From contig NZ_FYDG01000002.1 of assembly GCF_900187365.1 (NCBI RefSeq), positions 186,001 through 250,000 on the forward strand: a stretch of DNA of 64,000 nt, written 5' to 3'. The position numbers and the translations under genes were made by a program. Every line of letters begins with the position of its first letter. Position 1 is the first letter of the stretch. The notes beneath the pieces were generated by a model. The model was not told where the DNA came from, ran no database searches, and saw only the letters and a program-made list of their open reading frames with translations. The stretch comes from Rhodoblastus acidophilus (GTDB lineage: Bacteria > Pseudomonadota > Alphaproteobacteria > Rhizobiales > Beijerinckiaceae). Of this stretch, positions 18,601 through 28,555 are shown piece after piece.

Positions 18601-19893
18601 TCACGCCCGGGTCTGTCCGTCGCCATGGACCACATATTTGAACGACGTCAACTGCGCCACCCCGACCGGCCCGCGCGCGTGCATCCGCCCGGTGGCGATG
18701 CCGATCTCGGCGCCGAAGCCGAATTCGCCACCGTCGGCGAACTGGGTCGAGGCGTTGTGAATCACGATGGCGGAATCGACCTCACGCTGGAATTTGTCGG
18801 CCTTGGCCTGATTTTCCGTCACAATGCCGTCGGTGTGATGCGAACCAAACGTCTCGATATGGTCGATGGCGCCCTGCACCCCGTCGACCAGTTTCACGGA
18901 AATAATGGCGTCGAGATATTCGGTGGACCAGTCCTGCGCGCTCGCCGGTTTTACCCGCGAATCGACCGCCAGCGCGGCGGCGTCGCCGCGCACCTCGCAA
19001 CCGGCGTCGAGCAGGGTTTTCACCAGAGGCGCCAGCAGGCGATCCGCCCCGGCGCGATCCACCAGCAGGGTTTCAGTCGCGCCGCAAATGCCGGTGCGCC
19101 GCAGTTTGGAATTGAGCAGGATCTTTTCCGCCTTGGCGAGATCGGCGTCCGAATCCACGTAGAGATGCACAATGCCTTCGAGATGCGCGAAAACCGGCAC
19201 GCGCGCCTCGCTCTGCACCCGCTCGACCAGGCTTTTGCCGCCGCGCGGCACGATCACGTCGATATTGCCGCCAAGGCCCGCCAACATCGCGCCCACCGCC
19301 GCGCGATCGCGGGTGGGGATCAACACGATGCAATCCTCGGGCAAACCCGCCGCCTTCAAACCCTCGACGAGGCAGGCGTGGATCAGCCGCGACGAGTGAA
19401 AACTTTCGGAGCCCGCGCGCAAAACGGCGCCGTTGCCGGCCTTGAGGCAAAGCGCGCCGGCGTCGGCGGTGACATTGGGGCGGCTCTCGAAGATGACGCC
19501 GATCACGCCGAGCGGCGTCGCCACCCGCTCGATTCTGAGGCCATTAGGCCGCTCGAAAACGTCCAGCACCCGCCCGACCGGATCGGGCAGAGCGGCGATA
19601 TCGATCAAACTCTGCGCCATAGAGGCGATGCGTTTTTCATCCAGCGCCAGCCGGTCGAGCATGGAGGGCGCGAGATTTTTCTCTTTCGCGCGCGCCATGT
19701 CCTGCGCGTTCGCCCCAATCAACTCGGCGGTTCGCGTGCGTAAAAATTCGGCGGCGGCGGTCAGCGCGCGGTTCTTCTGCTCCGGCGGCGCCAAAGCCAG
19801 CACGCGCGACGCGCGACGGGCGCGGCGGCCGAGATCGAGCAGAAGATTTTCCAGTTCGGCGGCGCCGCCGTCAACGAGGTGCAGGCTTTCCAT
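18601..19893 (-). CDS. proA: Glutamate-5-semialdehyde dehydrogenase (gamma-glutamyl phosphate reductase)
   Basis: A 430-residue NADPH-dependent enzyme, the second step of proline synthesis. It carries the catalytic Cys in [13 protein letters not shown], the cofactor segment [19 protein letters not shown], and [13 protein letters not shown]. Length is normal. It follows proB on the same strand by 63 bp and precedes nadD. Confidence 0.96.
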   Translation of the reverse strand: MESLHLVDGGAAELENLLLDLGRRARRASRVLALAPPEQKNRALTAAAEFLRTRTAELIGANAQDMARAKEKNLAPSMLDRLALDEKRIASMAQSLIDIAALPDPVGRVLDVFERPNGLRIERVATPLGVIGVIFESRPNVTADAGALCLKAGNGAVLRAGSESFHSSRLIHACLVEGLKAAGLPEDCIVLIPTRDRAAVGAMLAGLGGNIDVIVPRGGKSLVERVQSEARVPVFAHLEGIVHLYVDSDADLAKAEKILLNSKLRRTGICGATETLLVDRAGADRLLAPLVKTLLDAGCEVRGDAAALAVDSRVKPASAQDWSTEYLDAIISVKLVDGVQGAIDHIETFGSHHTDGIVTENQAKADKFQREVDSAIVIHNASTQFADGGEFGFGAEIGIATGRMHARGPVGVAQLTSFKYVVHGDGQTRA

Positions 19894-19956
19894 GCGACAG
19901 GTCCAACATCGGGTCAGTCATTTAACAGCAGTCGCCGCGCCGCGGCAAACGCTGGA

Positions 19957-21090
19957 TCATTCGGTAAGGTCGCCCGCGAGAACGAGATTGTCGCGGTGGA
20001 TCATCTCGAACCGGCCCTCGACGCCCAGCTCGTCGGCGATATGGCGGGAGTTGCGGCCGATCACCTTATGCGCCATGGCGACGTCATAGCCGACCAGCCC
20101 GCGCCCGACCTCGCCGCCATGGGCGTCGCGCACGATCACGCTGTCGCCGCGCGAGAAATCGCCCTCCACCGCCGTCACGCCGGCCGGCAGCAGGCTGGCG
20201 CCGGAGGCCAGCGCGCGGGCGGCGCCGTCGTCGATGGTCACCACGCCCTGCGGCGCCAGCGAGCCGGCGATCCATTTCTTGCGCGCGGTGACCGGCGTCG
20301 AGGGGGTGAGGAACCAGGTGCAGGGCTCCCCCCGCGCGATGCGGCCGACCGGATTGGGCTGGCGCCCGTCGGCGATCACCATATGGGCGCCGCCGGAGGT
20401 GGCGATTTTTCCCGCCTCGATCTTGGTCTGCATGCCGCCGCGCGACAGCTCCGACGCGGCGCCGCCCGCCATGGCCTCGATTTCGGCCGAGATGCGCGGC
20501 ACCATCGGAATCAGTTTCGCATCCGGGTTTTTCGCCGGCGGCGCGTCAAATAGCCCGGTGATGTCGGACAGCAGAATCAGCAGGTCGGCCGACGCCATGG
20601 TCGCCACCCGCGCCGCCAGGCGATCGTTGTCGCCATAGCGGATTTCCGCGGTCGCCACCGTGTCGTTCTCGTTGATGACCGGCGCCGCGCGCAGCGCCAG
20701 CAGCCGCGAAATGGTCTCGCGGGCGTTGAGATAGTGGCGCCGCTCCTCCGTATCCTGCCATGTCACCAGAATTTGCCCGGCGATAATGCCGCGTTGCGCG
20801 AAGGCTTCGGCCCAGATGCGCGACAAGGCGATTTGCCCGACCGAGGCCGCCGCCTGGCTGTCCTCGAGTTTGAGCGCGCCCTTCGGCAGGCCCAGCACGG
20901 AGCGCCCGAGCGCGATGGCGCCGGAGGAGACCACCAGAATGTCGGCGCCGCCGCGATGCAACTCCGCGAGATCGTCAACCAGCCCGTGCAGCCACTCGCG
21001 CCGCGCCGCGCCGCGCTTGCTGTCCACCAGCAGCGACGAGCCGACCTTGATGACGATGCGCTTGAAATCTTGCAGGTTGGGCAGGAACAT
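19957..21090 (-). CDS. proB: Glutamate 5-kinase with PUA domain
   Basis: A 377-residue enzyme, the first and feedback-inhibited step of proline synthesis. The amino-acid-kinase domain (1-260) begins with the phosphate-binding [12 protein letters not shown], followed by [10 protein letters not shown] and [19 protein letters not shown]-terminal PUA domain (about 285-370, [16 protein letters not shown]) is present as in most proteobacterial ProB. It is co-oriented with proA and, after a repeat-bearing gap, with obgE upstream. Confidence 0.96.
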   Translation of the reverse strand: MFLPNLQDFKRIVIKVGSSLLVDSKRGAARREWLHGLVDDLAELHRGGADILVVSSGAIALGRSVLGLPKGALKLEDSQAAASVGQIALSRIWAEAFAQRGIIAGQILVTWQDTEERRHYLNARETISRLLALRAAPVINENDTVATAEIRYGDNDRLAARVATMASADLLILLSDITGLFDAPPAKNPDAKLIPMVPRISAEIEAMAGGAASELSRGGMQTKIEAGKIATSGGAHMVIADGRQPNPVGRIARGEPCTWFLTPSTPVTARKKWIAGSLAPQGVVTIDDGAARALASGASLLPAGVTAVEGDFSRGDSVIVRDAHGGEVGRGLVGYDVAMAHKVIGRNSRHIADELGVEGRFEMIHRDNLVLAGDLTE

Positions 21091-21145
21091 TGCGGGACTC
21101 TGGCTATAAAACCCGGCGCCCGCCAGTTGCGCGAAACATCCGGAT

Positions 21146-21226
21146 CGTCATTGCGAGCGCAGCGAAGCAACCCAGAATCCAACCACCGCAAGAGTCCTGG
21201 ATGGATTCGCTTCGCTCGCAATGACG
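21146..21226. repeat. REP-like palindromic repeat between proB and obgE
   Basis: The 168-bp gap holds two long inverted arms, CGTCATTGCGAGCGCAGCGA starting at 21146 and its near-complement TTCGCTTCGCTCGCAATGAC ending near 21225, around a loop of about 25 nt. This is the dispersed palindrome seen many times in Rhizobiales genomes (translated it gives the familiar LRAQRSNP / FARNDG strings). It folds into a large hairpin on either strand and may act on transcript ends between obgE and proB. Confidence 0.7.
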
Positions 21227-21258
21227 GGATTAGACGGTGTCGCCTGTTACGGCAACAG

Positions 21259-22377
<1,119 letters not shown>

Positions 22378-22405
22378 TCAAGCGGCGCCCGCAAAATCCA
22401 GCGCC

Positions 22406-22966
22406 TCACGCGGCGCGCGCCCAGCTTTCGCGATCGAGCGCGAACATCAGGGCCTTGCCGCCGGCATGGCGGCCGGGCGCCGGCGCTTCGCCCGCAGGCT
22501 TGAACCCGACGCTGCGCAGCACCGCCTGCGATGCGACGTTCTCCGGCATGGAGGCGGCGGTCAGCGCCGACGCCTGGGTGACAAGGAAGCAGGCGTCGAT
22601 CAGTGCCGCCGCGGCCTCGGCGGCGAAGCCCTGCCCCCAATAGGCCCGGCCCAGCCAATAGCCGAGACTGGGCCCCTCCGGGCTCGGATGCACGCTGACC
22701 ATGCCGATAGGCGCCAGCGCTTCACTCTTCAGCGTCATCGCCAGCCGCATGTGGCGGCCAAGCCCATTGCCGATCCGGCTGTCCCTGATGAATTGCGCCG
22801 CATCCTCCAGCGTATAGGGATGCGGAATGTTGGCGGTGAGCCGCGCCACCTCCCAATCGCCGGCCAACGCGGCAAGCGCGCGAGCGTCGGAGGCTTGCGG
22901 CCAGCGCAGCCACAGCCGGCGCGTTTCGAGGCGGAAGACGTCGTCGCGGGCGAGATCCGGGAACAT
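22406..22966 (-). CDS. GNAT family N-acetyltransferase (RimJ/RimL type)
   Basis: A 186-residue acetyl-CoA-dependent N-acyltransferase. It begins with the typical ETRRLWLRWPQASDARALA and has LGYWLGRAYWGQGFAAEAAAAL, the acetyl-CoA loop, then NVASQAVLRSVGFKPAGE. The substrate is unknown. Its constant place between rpmA and obgE in this order suggests a protein or ribosomal target, but that is inference. ATG 22966 has GGAG 7 nt upstream and is preferred over a TTG at 22990. Confidence 0.9.
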   Translation of the reverse strand: MFPDLARDDVFRLETRRLWLRWPQASDARALAALAGDWEVARLTANIPHPYTLEDAAQFIRDSRIGNGLGRHMRLAMTLKSEALAPIGMVSVHPSPEGPSLGYWLGRAYWGQGFAAEAAAALIDACFLVTQASALTAASMPENVASQAVLRSVGFKPAGEAPAPGRHAGGKALMFALDRESWARAA

Positions 22967-23073
22967 GTCATCACTCCAGTTCACAAGCAAAAGGGGAACG
23001 CGCGCGTCCCCCTTGCAGCTTGGCGCTGGAGATTCCGTACCGGAAGATCTGGGCGGTCTTGGTTCGGAAACTT

Positions 23074-23110
23074 GGCCTTTGAAAGGCCTCCCGGGGACTT
23101 GCGCCGGGAG
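23074..23110 (-). terminator. Double stem-loop downstream of rpmA
   Basis: Two adjoining palindromes lie 20-55 bp past the rpmA stop. CTCCCGG/CCGGGAG (23088-23094 with 23104-23110) comes first on the minus strand, then GGCCTTT/AAAGGCC (23074-23088). They share bases and could act as alternative hairpins. There is no clear U-run, so termination would be partial at best and read-through to the GNAT gene is possible. Confidence 0.35.
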
Positions 23111-23128
23111 ACCAATCCATCTCCCGAA

Positions 23129-23398
23129 TTATTCTGCGGCCAGAGCCGGTGCGGGGGTTACGGTAATGACCGAACGGACCCCTTGGTGTTTAAAGAGCAC
23201 TTTGCCATCGACGAGAGCGAACAAGGTGTGATCCTTGCCAATGCCGACATTGGCGCCGGGGTGCCATTTGGTGCCGCGCTGACGCACGATGATGTTGCCG
23301 GCCACGACCGCTTCGCCGCCGAACTTTTTCACGCCGAGGCGACGACCGTCAGAGTCGCGCCCGTTGCGGGAAGAACCGCCTGCCTTTTTGTGAGCCAT
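23129..23398 (-). CDS. rpmA: 50S ribosomal protein L27
   Basis: An 89-residue ribosomal protein with the invariant start [18 protein letters not shown] and [21 protein letters not shown]27 reaches into the peptidyl transferase centre. The C-terminus (TPAPALAAE) is slightly longer than in E. coli. It is co-transcribed with rplU, 66 bp upstream. Confidence 0.98.
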   Translation of the reverse strand: MAHKKAGGSSRNGRDSDGRRLGVKKFGGEAVVAGNIIVRQRGTKWHPGANVGIGKDHTLFALVDGKVLFKHQGVRSVITVTPAPALAAE

Positions 23399-23464
23399 TG
23401 TCCTGCTCCGAAATCCTTAACGCCGCGAACGCGGCCGAGTTCCAGTTTAATGAAGCCTACGCGC

Positions 23465-23779
23465 TCAGGCGGCGACGACTTCGAGAATGCGCACGAGGGT
23501 CAAATCCTGACGGTGACCGCGCTTGCGCTTGGAATTCTTGCGGCGGCGCTTCTTGAAGGAAACGACCTTGGGGCCGCGGGCCTGCTCGACGATCTCGGCG
23601 GTGACGGAGGCGCCCGCCACGAAAGGCGCGCCGATGGTGGCGGCGCCGTCCTTTTCGACGAGCAGAACGTCGGAGAAAGTGACCTTGTCGCCGGCATTGC
23701 CTTCGAGCGACATGACGGTGATCTGTTCATCGGCGGCGACGCGATACTGCTTGCCGCCGGTTTTAATGACTGCGAACAT
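23465..23779 (-). CDS. rplU: 50S ribosomal protein L21
   Basis: A 104-residue ribosomal protein with [20 protein letters not shown], then [20 protein letters not shown]-like basic C-terminal segments (here [18 protein letters not shown]) and the end [11 protein letters not shown]. It is first in the rplU-rpmA operon. A promoter (23949-23977) and an attenuator-like hairpin (23905-23935) lie in its leader of about 160 nt. Confidence 0.98.
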   Translation of the reverse strand: MFAVIKTGGKQYRVAADEQITVMSLEGNAGDKVTFSDVLLVEKDGAATIGAPFVAGASVTAEIVEQARGPKVVSFKKRRRKNSKRKRGHRQDLTLVRILEVVAA

Positions 23780-23902
23780 CGTTTTTCCTCGTGTTCTCTA
23801 CCGATCTCAAGCTTGCGCTCGGATCGGCTTCTTTGCAGCTGAACCAGCAGGGGTGGGTCTTGAGCGAAGCTCGAAAACCCGGCTTACGGATGTTTGGCGA
23901 GA

Positions 23903-23935
23903 CCAAAACAAAAAGTCGCGGCGGAAAGCCACGAC
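23903..23935 (-). terminator. Attenuator-like hairpin plus U-tract in the rplU leader
   Basis: Read on the minus strand, GTCGTGGC (23935-23928) pairs with GCCGCGAC (23922-23915) across a 5-nt loop with one G-U pair, and is followed at once by TTTTTGTTTTGG. This is a complete intrinsic-terminator layout. It lies between the likely promoter and rplU, about 135 nt before the start codon, so it should cut the transcript unless something relieves it. Confidence 0.6.
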
Positions 23936-23948
23936 AAACCGTTGGGTT

Positions 23949-23977
23949 TGATAACCGCAAGGCGAGGCGCAAGTCAA
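23949..23977 (-). promoter_or_regulatory. Promoter of the rplU-rpmA operon
   Basis: On the minus strand TTGACT (23977-23972) is followed after exactly 17 bp by TTATCA (23954-23949). The match to sigma70 consensus is good, and the position upstream of a terminator-like leader hairpin and rplU is sensible. The rest of the 350-bp gap up to the tRNA gene shows no coding sequence. Confidence 0.6.
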
Positions 23978-24131
23978 GAGCCGCGTGCGTCGCGCGCGCT
24001 GGCGGGACGCGAAAGGCGGCGGATAACGATTTTCGTTGTTTGCGTCGCTTGAGGCTCTTGCGTTGGCGCGCGAGACCATGTTATTGCGCCACCTCACCAC
24101 CGGCGAGCCCCGCTTGCCGAACACCTGGACT

Positions 24132-24221
24132 GGAGAGGTGGCTGAGTGGTTGAAAGCACCGCACTCGAAATGCGGCATACGGGCAACCGTATCGGGGGTT
24201 CAAATCCCTCCCTCTCCGCCA
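24132..24221 (+). tRNA. tRNA-Ser (anticodon CGA)
   Basis: A 90-nt gene with acceptor GGAGAGG (24132-24138) paired to CCTCTCC (24211-24217), discriminator G and encoded CCA (24219-24221). The anticodon stem CCGCA/TGCGG encloses the loop CTCGAAA with anticodon CGA at 24166-24168. The T-loop is GTTCAAATC, and a long variable arm, as in all serine tRNAs, lies between. It reads UCG codons. Phage integrase remnants start less than 100 bp downstream, marking it as an integration target. Confidence 0.96.
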
Positions 24222-24232
24222 TAACCATCAAA

Positions 24233-24254
24233 AATCTCAGCAAACCCTGAGATT
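24233..24254 (+). terminator. Hairpin after tRNA-Ser
   Basis: AATCTCAG (24233-24240) and CTGAGATT (24247-24254) form a perfect 8-bp stem with a 6-nt loop 11 bp past the tRNA CCA. No U-run follows, so it may be a weak terminator or processing hairpin. Confidence 0.4.
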
Positions 24255-24313
24255 CCACCGGGATTAAGGCTTTCGTCACGCGCCTTGGGGTACACATCCC
24301 GGGTACACAGGCG

Positions 24314-24945
24314 ATGGCGATACGCATGGCGACTCCCGTTCTGCTCCGCGGCATTTGGTGCTTCCGCAAACGCGTCCCCAAGAACGTGCTGGCGCTCGTC
24401 GGGGGCAGCCGATCATCAAGCGTTCGCTCAGCAAGAGAACGGACGCCGAGATCAAGGCTCGCTTCCTCTCCGTTGCGCTCGAATACGAACGATATTTCCA
24501 GAACGTCAGGACCAGCATCCGCTCCCTCAGACTCCTGCACGCGGTGAACGACGCCTCGATTCAGGCAGCGGAGGTCATCAAGCGGAACTCATGCGGGGAC
24601 CACTCGGAGGATCCCAGGGCGGTTAGGTTTCCCGACCCGAAGCAATGCGGCGTATCGGCGAGCGACGACACCGAGTTTGAGAAACTCTACGCCGGCTACT
24701 GCAAGGATCGGAAGCGGGACGAGTACAGGGCGAAATAGTACCGACATTACTTCGACCGCATGATTGCCCACTGCGGCACGGACGACATGGCGCAGGTCAC
24801 CGAGGACCACCTCCTGAAGTGGCGCGACATGCTCGATGCCAGGCGTGGGCGTGCCGGGAGCGGCGTTGATGCTCTACGGGCACGCCCCTTCCTCCATCGC
24901 GACCGCAAACACGAGTCACGCGGCCGGGGAAACCTCGTCGGGCCT
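24314..24945 (+). pseudogene. Decayed phage-type tyrosine integrase
   Basis: The first 30 codons (from ATG 24314) read like the N-terminus of site-specific integrases with a DUF6538-type start (LRGIWCFRKRVPKNVLALVG). The sequence then shifts frame in the G-run near 24397 and continues as PIIKRSLSKRTDAEIKARF. A TAG stop at 24736 breaks the frame. After it, RHYFDRMIAHCGTDDMAQVTE and LLKWRDMLDAR match the core-binding domain. Beyond about 24850 homology fades into several frames, and no catalytic domain remains. It lies just downstream of tRNA-Ser and must be non-functional. Confidence 0.7.
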
Positions 24946-25064
24946 GGCTCCGAGCGGGGGCGCCGCCATTCCCACCGCCGCGATCGATCCGCCCCACCGC
25001 GCGGCGTCTCCCGCGGTCCCCGCGCTTATCGGGTCCGGATCCCGATCAAGCCAAAACTCAACCG

Positions 25065-25979
25065 CTACGTTGCCTCGGATGGCAGCGTCGAGGTCATGTC
25101 GGCAATCGCCTGAAATTCGGTCATGAATTCCGGGCGATGCTGCATCAGGTAACGAACGATCCGCCCGTTCCCGAGAAGCCTTGCGAGGTAGCCTCTGACC
25201 ACGGTCAGCTGCAGGTGGTCCTTGCCATAGGAGTCCTGGATCGAGGTGATCGACTGCTGCAGGCGTCCCAGTTCGCGTTCCATGCGCTCCATCGCTTCGG
25301 GCGTCACGCCTTTTACCTGCTTCGGCTTGCCGGCATCGACGAGGTGCGACTGTGGCGTTCCCGCGAGGATCGCCGAGGCGTAGGCGACCGAGTAGTTGTT
25401 GGCGTTGATCAAAAGTTCGGCCGCCTCGATCTGGCGCAGGGTCTTCATTTTCCGCAAAATCTCGAAGACGGCCATTGGGCAGGGCTTGTCCTTGAGGAAT
25501 GCAATGGCCTCCTCGCAGATGCCTTCGAGCATCCGAATCTTGCGCTGAACGGTATGGACGTTGATGTCGAGCGCCTTGGCGATCTTATCCTCCGGCACGC
25601 CGCGCTCGATCGCGCGCAGGATCATCTTGTGTTCCTGCACGGCTGCGAGCCGGCTGATCCTCTTGTTGTATGTGAAGGCCTCGTCATCCATTGAAACGAG
25701 GCATTCGACCTCCGTCCGTCCCATGTCTTTCAGGATCTCGATCCTGAGATGACCGTCGAGGAGCAGAAACACGTCGGGCTGCGTCAGGTTCCGTGCGACG
25801 ACCGGTGGCTCGACCAGCCCGACTTCGCGCACCGAGGCGGCGATCTGTCGATATTTCTGGCTCGCTTTCACCGTCTTGCGCAGGGTCCGCACGGGCAAGA
25901 TTGCAGCGATGGGCAAGACGATGCAGTCGTTTTCGAAAGCAAGGGCGACGGTCTCGGGACGACACGGGGCAAGTTTCAT
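25065..25979 (-). CDS. ParB-like protein with RepB-family C-terminal domain
   Basis: About 304 residues. An N-terminal ParB/Srx fold (LPIAAILPVRTLRKTVKASQKYRQIAASVREVGLVEPPVVA, shown here only as positions 20-60, then LLDGHLRIEIL) is followed by an HTH segment (GVPEDKIAKALDINVHTVQRK). The C-terminal part is typical of the RepB partition family (EAAELLINANNYSVAYASAI). ATG 25979 overlaps the stop of the preceding ParB gene by 4 nt (ATGA). In plasmids such proteins bind centromere-like sites. Here there is no ParA, so a partition role is doubtful, and the protein probably serves the neighbouring serine recombinase. Confidence 0.82.
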   Translation of the reverse strand: MKLAPCRPETVALAFENDCIVLPIAAILPVRTLRKTVKASQKYRQIAASVREVGLVEPPVVARNLTQPDVFLLLDGHLRIEILKDMGRTEVECLVSMDDEAFTYNKRISRLAAVQEHKMILRAIERGVPEDKIAKALDINVHTVQRKIRMLEGICEEAIAFLKDKPCPMAVFEILRKMKTLRQIEAAELLINANNYSVAYASAILAGTPQSHLVDAGKPKQVKGVTPEAMERMERELGRLQQSITSIQDSYGKDHLQLTVVRGYLARLLGNGRIVRYLMQHRPEFMTEFQAIADMTSTLPSEAT

Positions 25980-26887
25980 TGGCCTGGCCTCGCTTCGAGG
26001 CATTGTTCGAGATAGGCGGGCATCGAATCCAGCCCTTCAGCGCGCAGAAGAGTGACGAAATTTTCGTCAGCGCGCAGTGCGCGGATCGCCTCGACGACGA
26101 ACAGCAGCCGGCTTTGCGTGACCTCCGCCTTCTTGATCAAGAGCTTCTGGCGATCGGCCTCCTGGCGGTACGCGCGAACGAGCGCGTCGCTCGTGAGAGG
26201 TCGATGCGAGGAATCTCGCCGGCCGAACGAACTTTCTATCATGTGTGGTCCGCGGCGCTGTCGTTGCTGGAGAAGCCGCCGAACCGCCGCGAACTTTTTG
26301 CCCCGCAGCTTTTTCTCCGTGTAGGCTTGGGTCAAAGCGCGCTGAGCGCATTCGTCGTCGGCGCGCGCGATCTCGATGGCGAGGCTCAACGGCATCAGCC
26401 CGGTCTCGACAGCGGAAACGAGCCTCTCTTCGCCTCGTTCCAGAAGGCCGGCGATCATCTTGACGTAATCGGAACTGACGCCGATCTTGTCCGCGATCTG
26501 CCGGTCATTGTAGCCGCGCTTTCGCAGCGCGCCGACCTCCTGCATGAGGTCGATCGCGCGATGCTGCCGGCGGGCGCAGTTCTCGACGAGACTCATCACC
26601 AAGCATTCGCTTTCGTTGGCCTCAACCACGATGGCCGGAATCGCCGGCTGCTTGAGTTGAATGAAGGCTTCGAGGCGACCCTGACCGCAGACGAGATCGT
26701 ACTCCGCGGGCTCGGTGGCGGGACGCCTGCTCACCGTGATCGGCCGCTTCAGCCCGATCCTGGCGATATTGTCGACAATATCGTCGAAGTTGCGGCGGTT
26801 GCGGACACGCGGGTTCAGGATCCGGATGCGGTCTGTCGGGATCAGTGTAACCCGTTTGCGCTTATCGAGGGGAATGCCGTCTGTCAT
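25976..26887 (-). CDS. ParB N-terminal domain protein
   Basis: A 303-residue ParB-like DNA-binding protein. The ParB/Srx domain (about 10-110) has IPTDRIRILNPRVRN, DIVDNIARIGLKRPITV, LVCGQGRLEAF and LVMSLVENCARRQHR. A KorB-like HTH follows (GYNDRQIADKIGVSSDYVK), then a basic linker and a C-terminal helical domain. Its ATG overlaps the last base of the recombinase stop (TGATG), and its own stop overlaps the RepB-like start. The three genes therefore form one tightly coupled operon. Confidence 0.85.
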   Translation of the reverse strand: MTDGIPLDKRKRVTLIPTDRIRILNPRVRNRRNFDDIVDNIARIGLKRPITVSRRPATEPAEYDLVCGQGRLEAFIQLKQPAIPAIVVEANESECLVMSLVENCARRQHRAIDLMQEVGALRKRGYNDRQIADKIGVSSDYVKMIAGLLERGEERLVSAVETGLMPLSLAIEIARADDECAQRALTQAYTEKKLRGKKFAAVRRLLQQRQRRGPHMIESSFGRRDSSHRPLTSDALVRAYRQEADRQKLLIKKAEVTQSRLLFVVEAIRALRADENFVTLLRAEGLDSMPAYLEQCLEARPGQ

Positions 26888-28440
26888 CAGGCTGCCTCCG
26901 CAAATCTGACTCTGCCGGCGAGAGCGAAAAAGAAATCGAGACTTTCAAAACGGTAGGCGTCGAGGGACAGCCCATTCTGCTCGGCGAGCTTCAAGCGCGG
27001 CGTGTTCATGTCGATGCTCGGCAGGACATAATAGTCGAGGGGGGCCACATTGCGCTCGTCCAAGCGGATGGCGATCGTCATATCCGGGACGAGGCCGACG
27101 TCGAGGCGAACGCGCCAGCGCAGCGCTCCGCTCGACGTCTTGAAAGAACGCGCAATCACCACCGAGGCGGTGAACTCGCCATTGATCGACAGGAGTTCGC
27201 TCACCGGATCCTGGGCGGCGGCTCCGCCTGCCCGCTGCACGCCAGCAACGATGTCGGCGACGATCTGCGGATGAGCGCGACGGAGCGCACGGTTGATTTC
27301 GATATAGCGATAATCGCGATCGGGGTCATAACCGATCAACTCATACGCGCGCAGCAGGCTTCCGAAGCGATGACGGTAAATGCTGGAGGACGGCATATCT
27401 TCCCGCTCGTCGATCACCATCCCCGAGAGCATGCCCTGCTGGTCCAGCAAAGTCTGAAGCAGCGACAGGAGATCTTCATCCGAGTAATGCCGGGCTCGCA
27501 CATCGACGATGGCGCGCGCCCGCTCGAAGAGCGCCAAATCAATGATTGAGGGATACGCGCGTTCCGCGCGGATCCACATTTCGCGCGGGTTCGCGACACG
27601 CCGCTGCTTCAGCTTGAACGAGACCTTGTTGTAGACATTGTTGCCGATGTACTTCTCATTGGTGAGAATCTGGTGGACCGAAGCGCGCGTCCACCAGCGA
27701 CCGCAATCGGTTGCTATCCCTTCCATGTTGAGCGTAGCGGCGATTTCGCGTTCGGACCGGCCGTCTTCGACAAACATCCGATACATGCGTCGAACGAGTT
27801 CGACCTCGTGCGGGGGCCCAGGCGCCAGCACGACCCGGTCGGTCTGCAGGCTCTTGCGATCGCCGCGACCGAGCTGTCCTTTCACATTGCGGCGCTCGTC
27901 GATCAGAACCCGCCGCAGGCCGTAGCCCGGCGCGCCGCCTTGGCGAAAGCCGAGTTCGACGAGCCGGCACTGACCAGCAAACACCTTGACCGACAGCTCG
28001 CGGCTGTATTCGCCGGCCATCACGCGCTTGACGGTCTTCAAGAGATTGGAGCCGATGCTGCCATCGTTCTCGAACTGCTCGCCGCAATAATGAACGCGAA
28101 TGCCGGCGCGGGAGCAGACATGCTCATGGTAGGCGCCTTCGTCGGCATCCTGAAACCGGCCCCAACGGCTGACGTCGTAAACCAGGATGGCGGTGAAGTC
28201 GGCCGTCCCGGATCGAACCTCGGCGATCAGAGCCTGGATAGCCTCGCGGCCGTCGATCCGCAGGCCGCTTCGGCCGGAGTCTTCGTAAACGCGCAGGATC
28301 CGCAAACCCCTTGCGGTCGCATAACGGCGAATAACGTCAAGCTGATTCTCGGTCGAGTACTTTTGATGGTCGGTCGACATGCGGACGTAAGCAACCGCCG
28401 GCGTCGCTGCGCTCGCATCGTCATCGCCCGATTGGGGCAT
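26887..28440 (-). CDS. Serine recombinase (large resolvase/invertase type)
   Basis: A 517-residue site-specific recombinase. The catalytic resolvase domain (about 12-155) has AYVRMSTDHQKYSTENQ with the nucleophilic Ser, then DSGRSGLRIDGREA and VYDVSRWGRFQDADE. A Recombinase domain follows (GGAPGYGLRRVLIDE to the NEKYIGNNVYNK segment). The C-terminal region is long and without clear zinc ribbon cysteines. The start at ATG 28440 gives the MPQSGDDD N-terminus; the frame further upstream overlaps the divergent gene and was discarded. It heads the operon with two ParB-like genes. Confidence 0.88.
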   Translation of the reverse strand: MPQSGDDDASAATPAVAYVRMSTDHQKYSTENQLDVIRRYATARGLRILRVYEDSGRSGLRIDGREAIQALIAEVRSGTADFTAILVYDVSRWGRFQDADEGAYHEHVCSRAGIRVHYCGEQFENDGSIGSNLLKTVKRVMAGEYSRELSVKVFAGQCRLVELGFRQGGAPGYGLRRVLIDERRNVKGQLGRGDRKSLQTDRVVLAPGPPHEVELVRRMYRMFVEDGRSEREIAATLNMEGIATDCGRWWTRASVHQILTNEKYIGNNVYNKVSFKLKQRRVANPREMWIRAERAYPSIIDLALFERARAIVDVRARHYSDEDLLSLLQTLLDQQGMLSGMVIDEREDMPSSSIYRHRFGSLLRAYELIGYDPDRDYRYIEINRALRRAHPQIVADIVAGVQRAGGAAAQDPVSELLSINGEFTASVVIARSFKTSSGALRWRVRLDVGLVPDMTIAIRLDERNVAPLDYYVLPSIDMNTPRLKLAEQNGLSLDAYRFESLDFFFALAGRVRFAEAA

Positions 28441-28555
28441 ATTTGAGGGTCGCCTCCTCACCAGCAAATCCTCGCGCAGGTTCGAGCGCAATGCGCCATT
28501 CTGGCGATTGTCGTGGCTCACTTCTCCTCGAATTTCTAACGCCGAGGAGGGGGGA

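Noticed and set aside
25137-25694. Rightward frame opposite the RepB-like gene
   Set aside because: Antisense shadow; the minus-strand ParB-fold gene is coupled to its operon by ATGA overlap.
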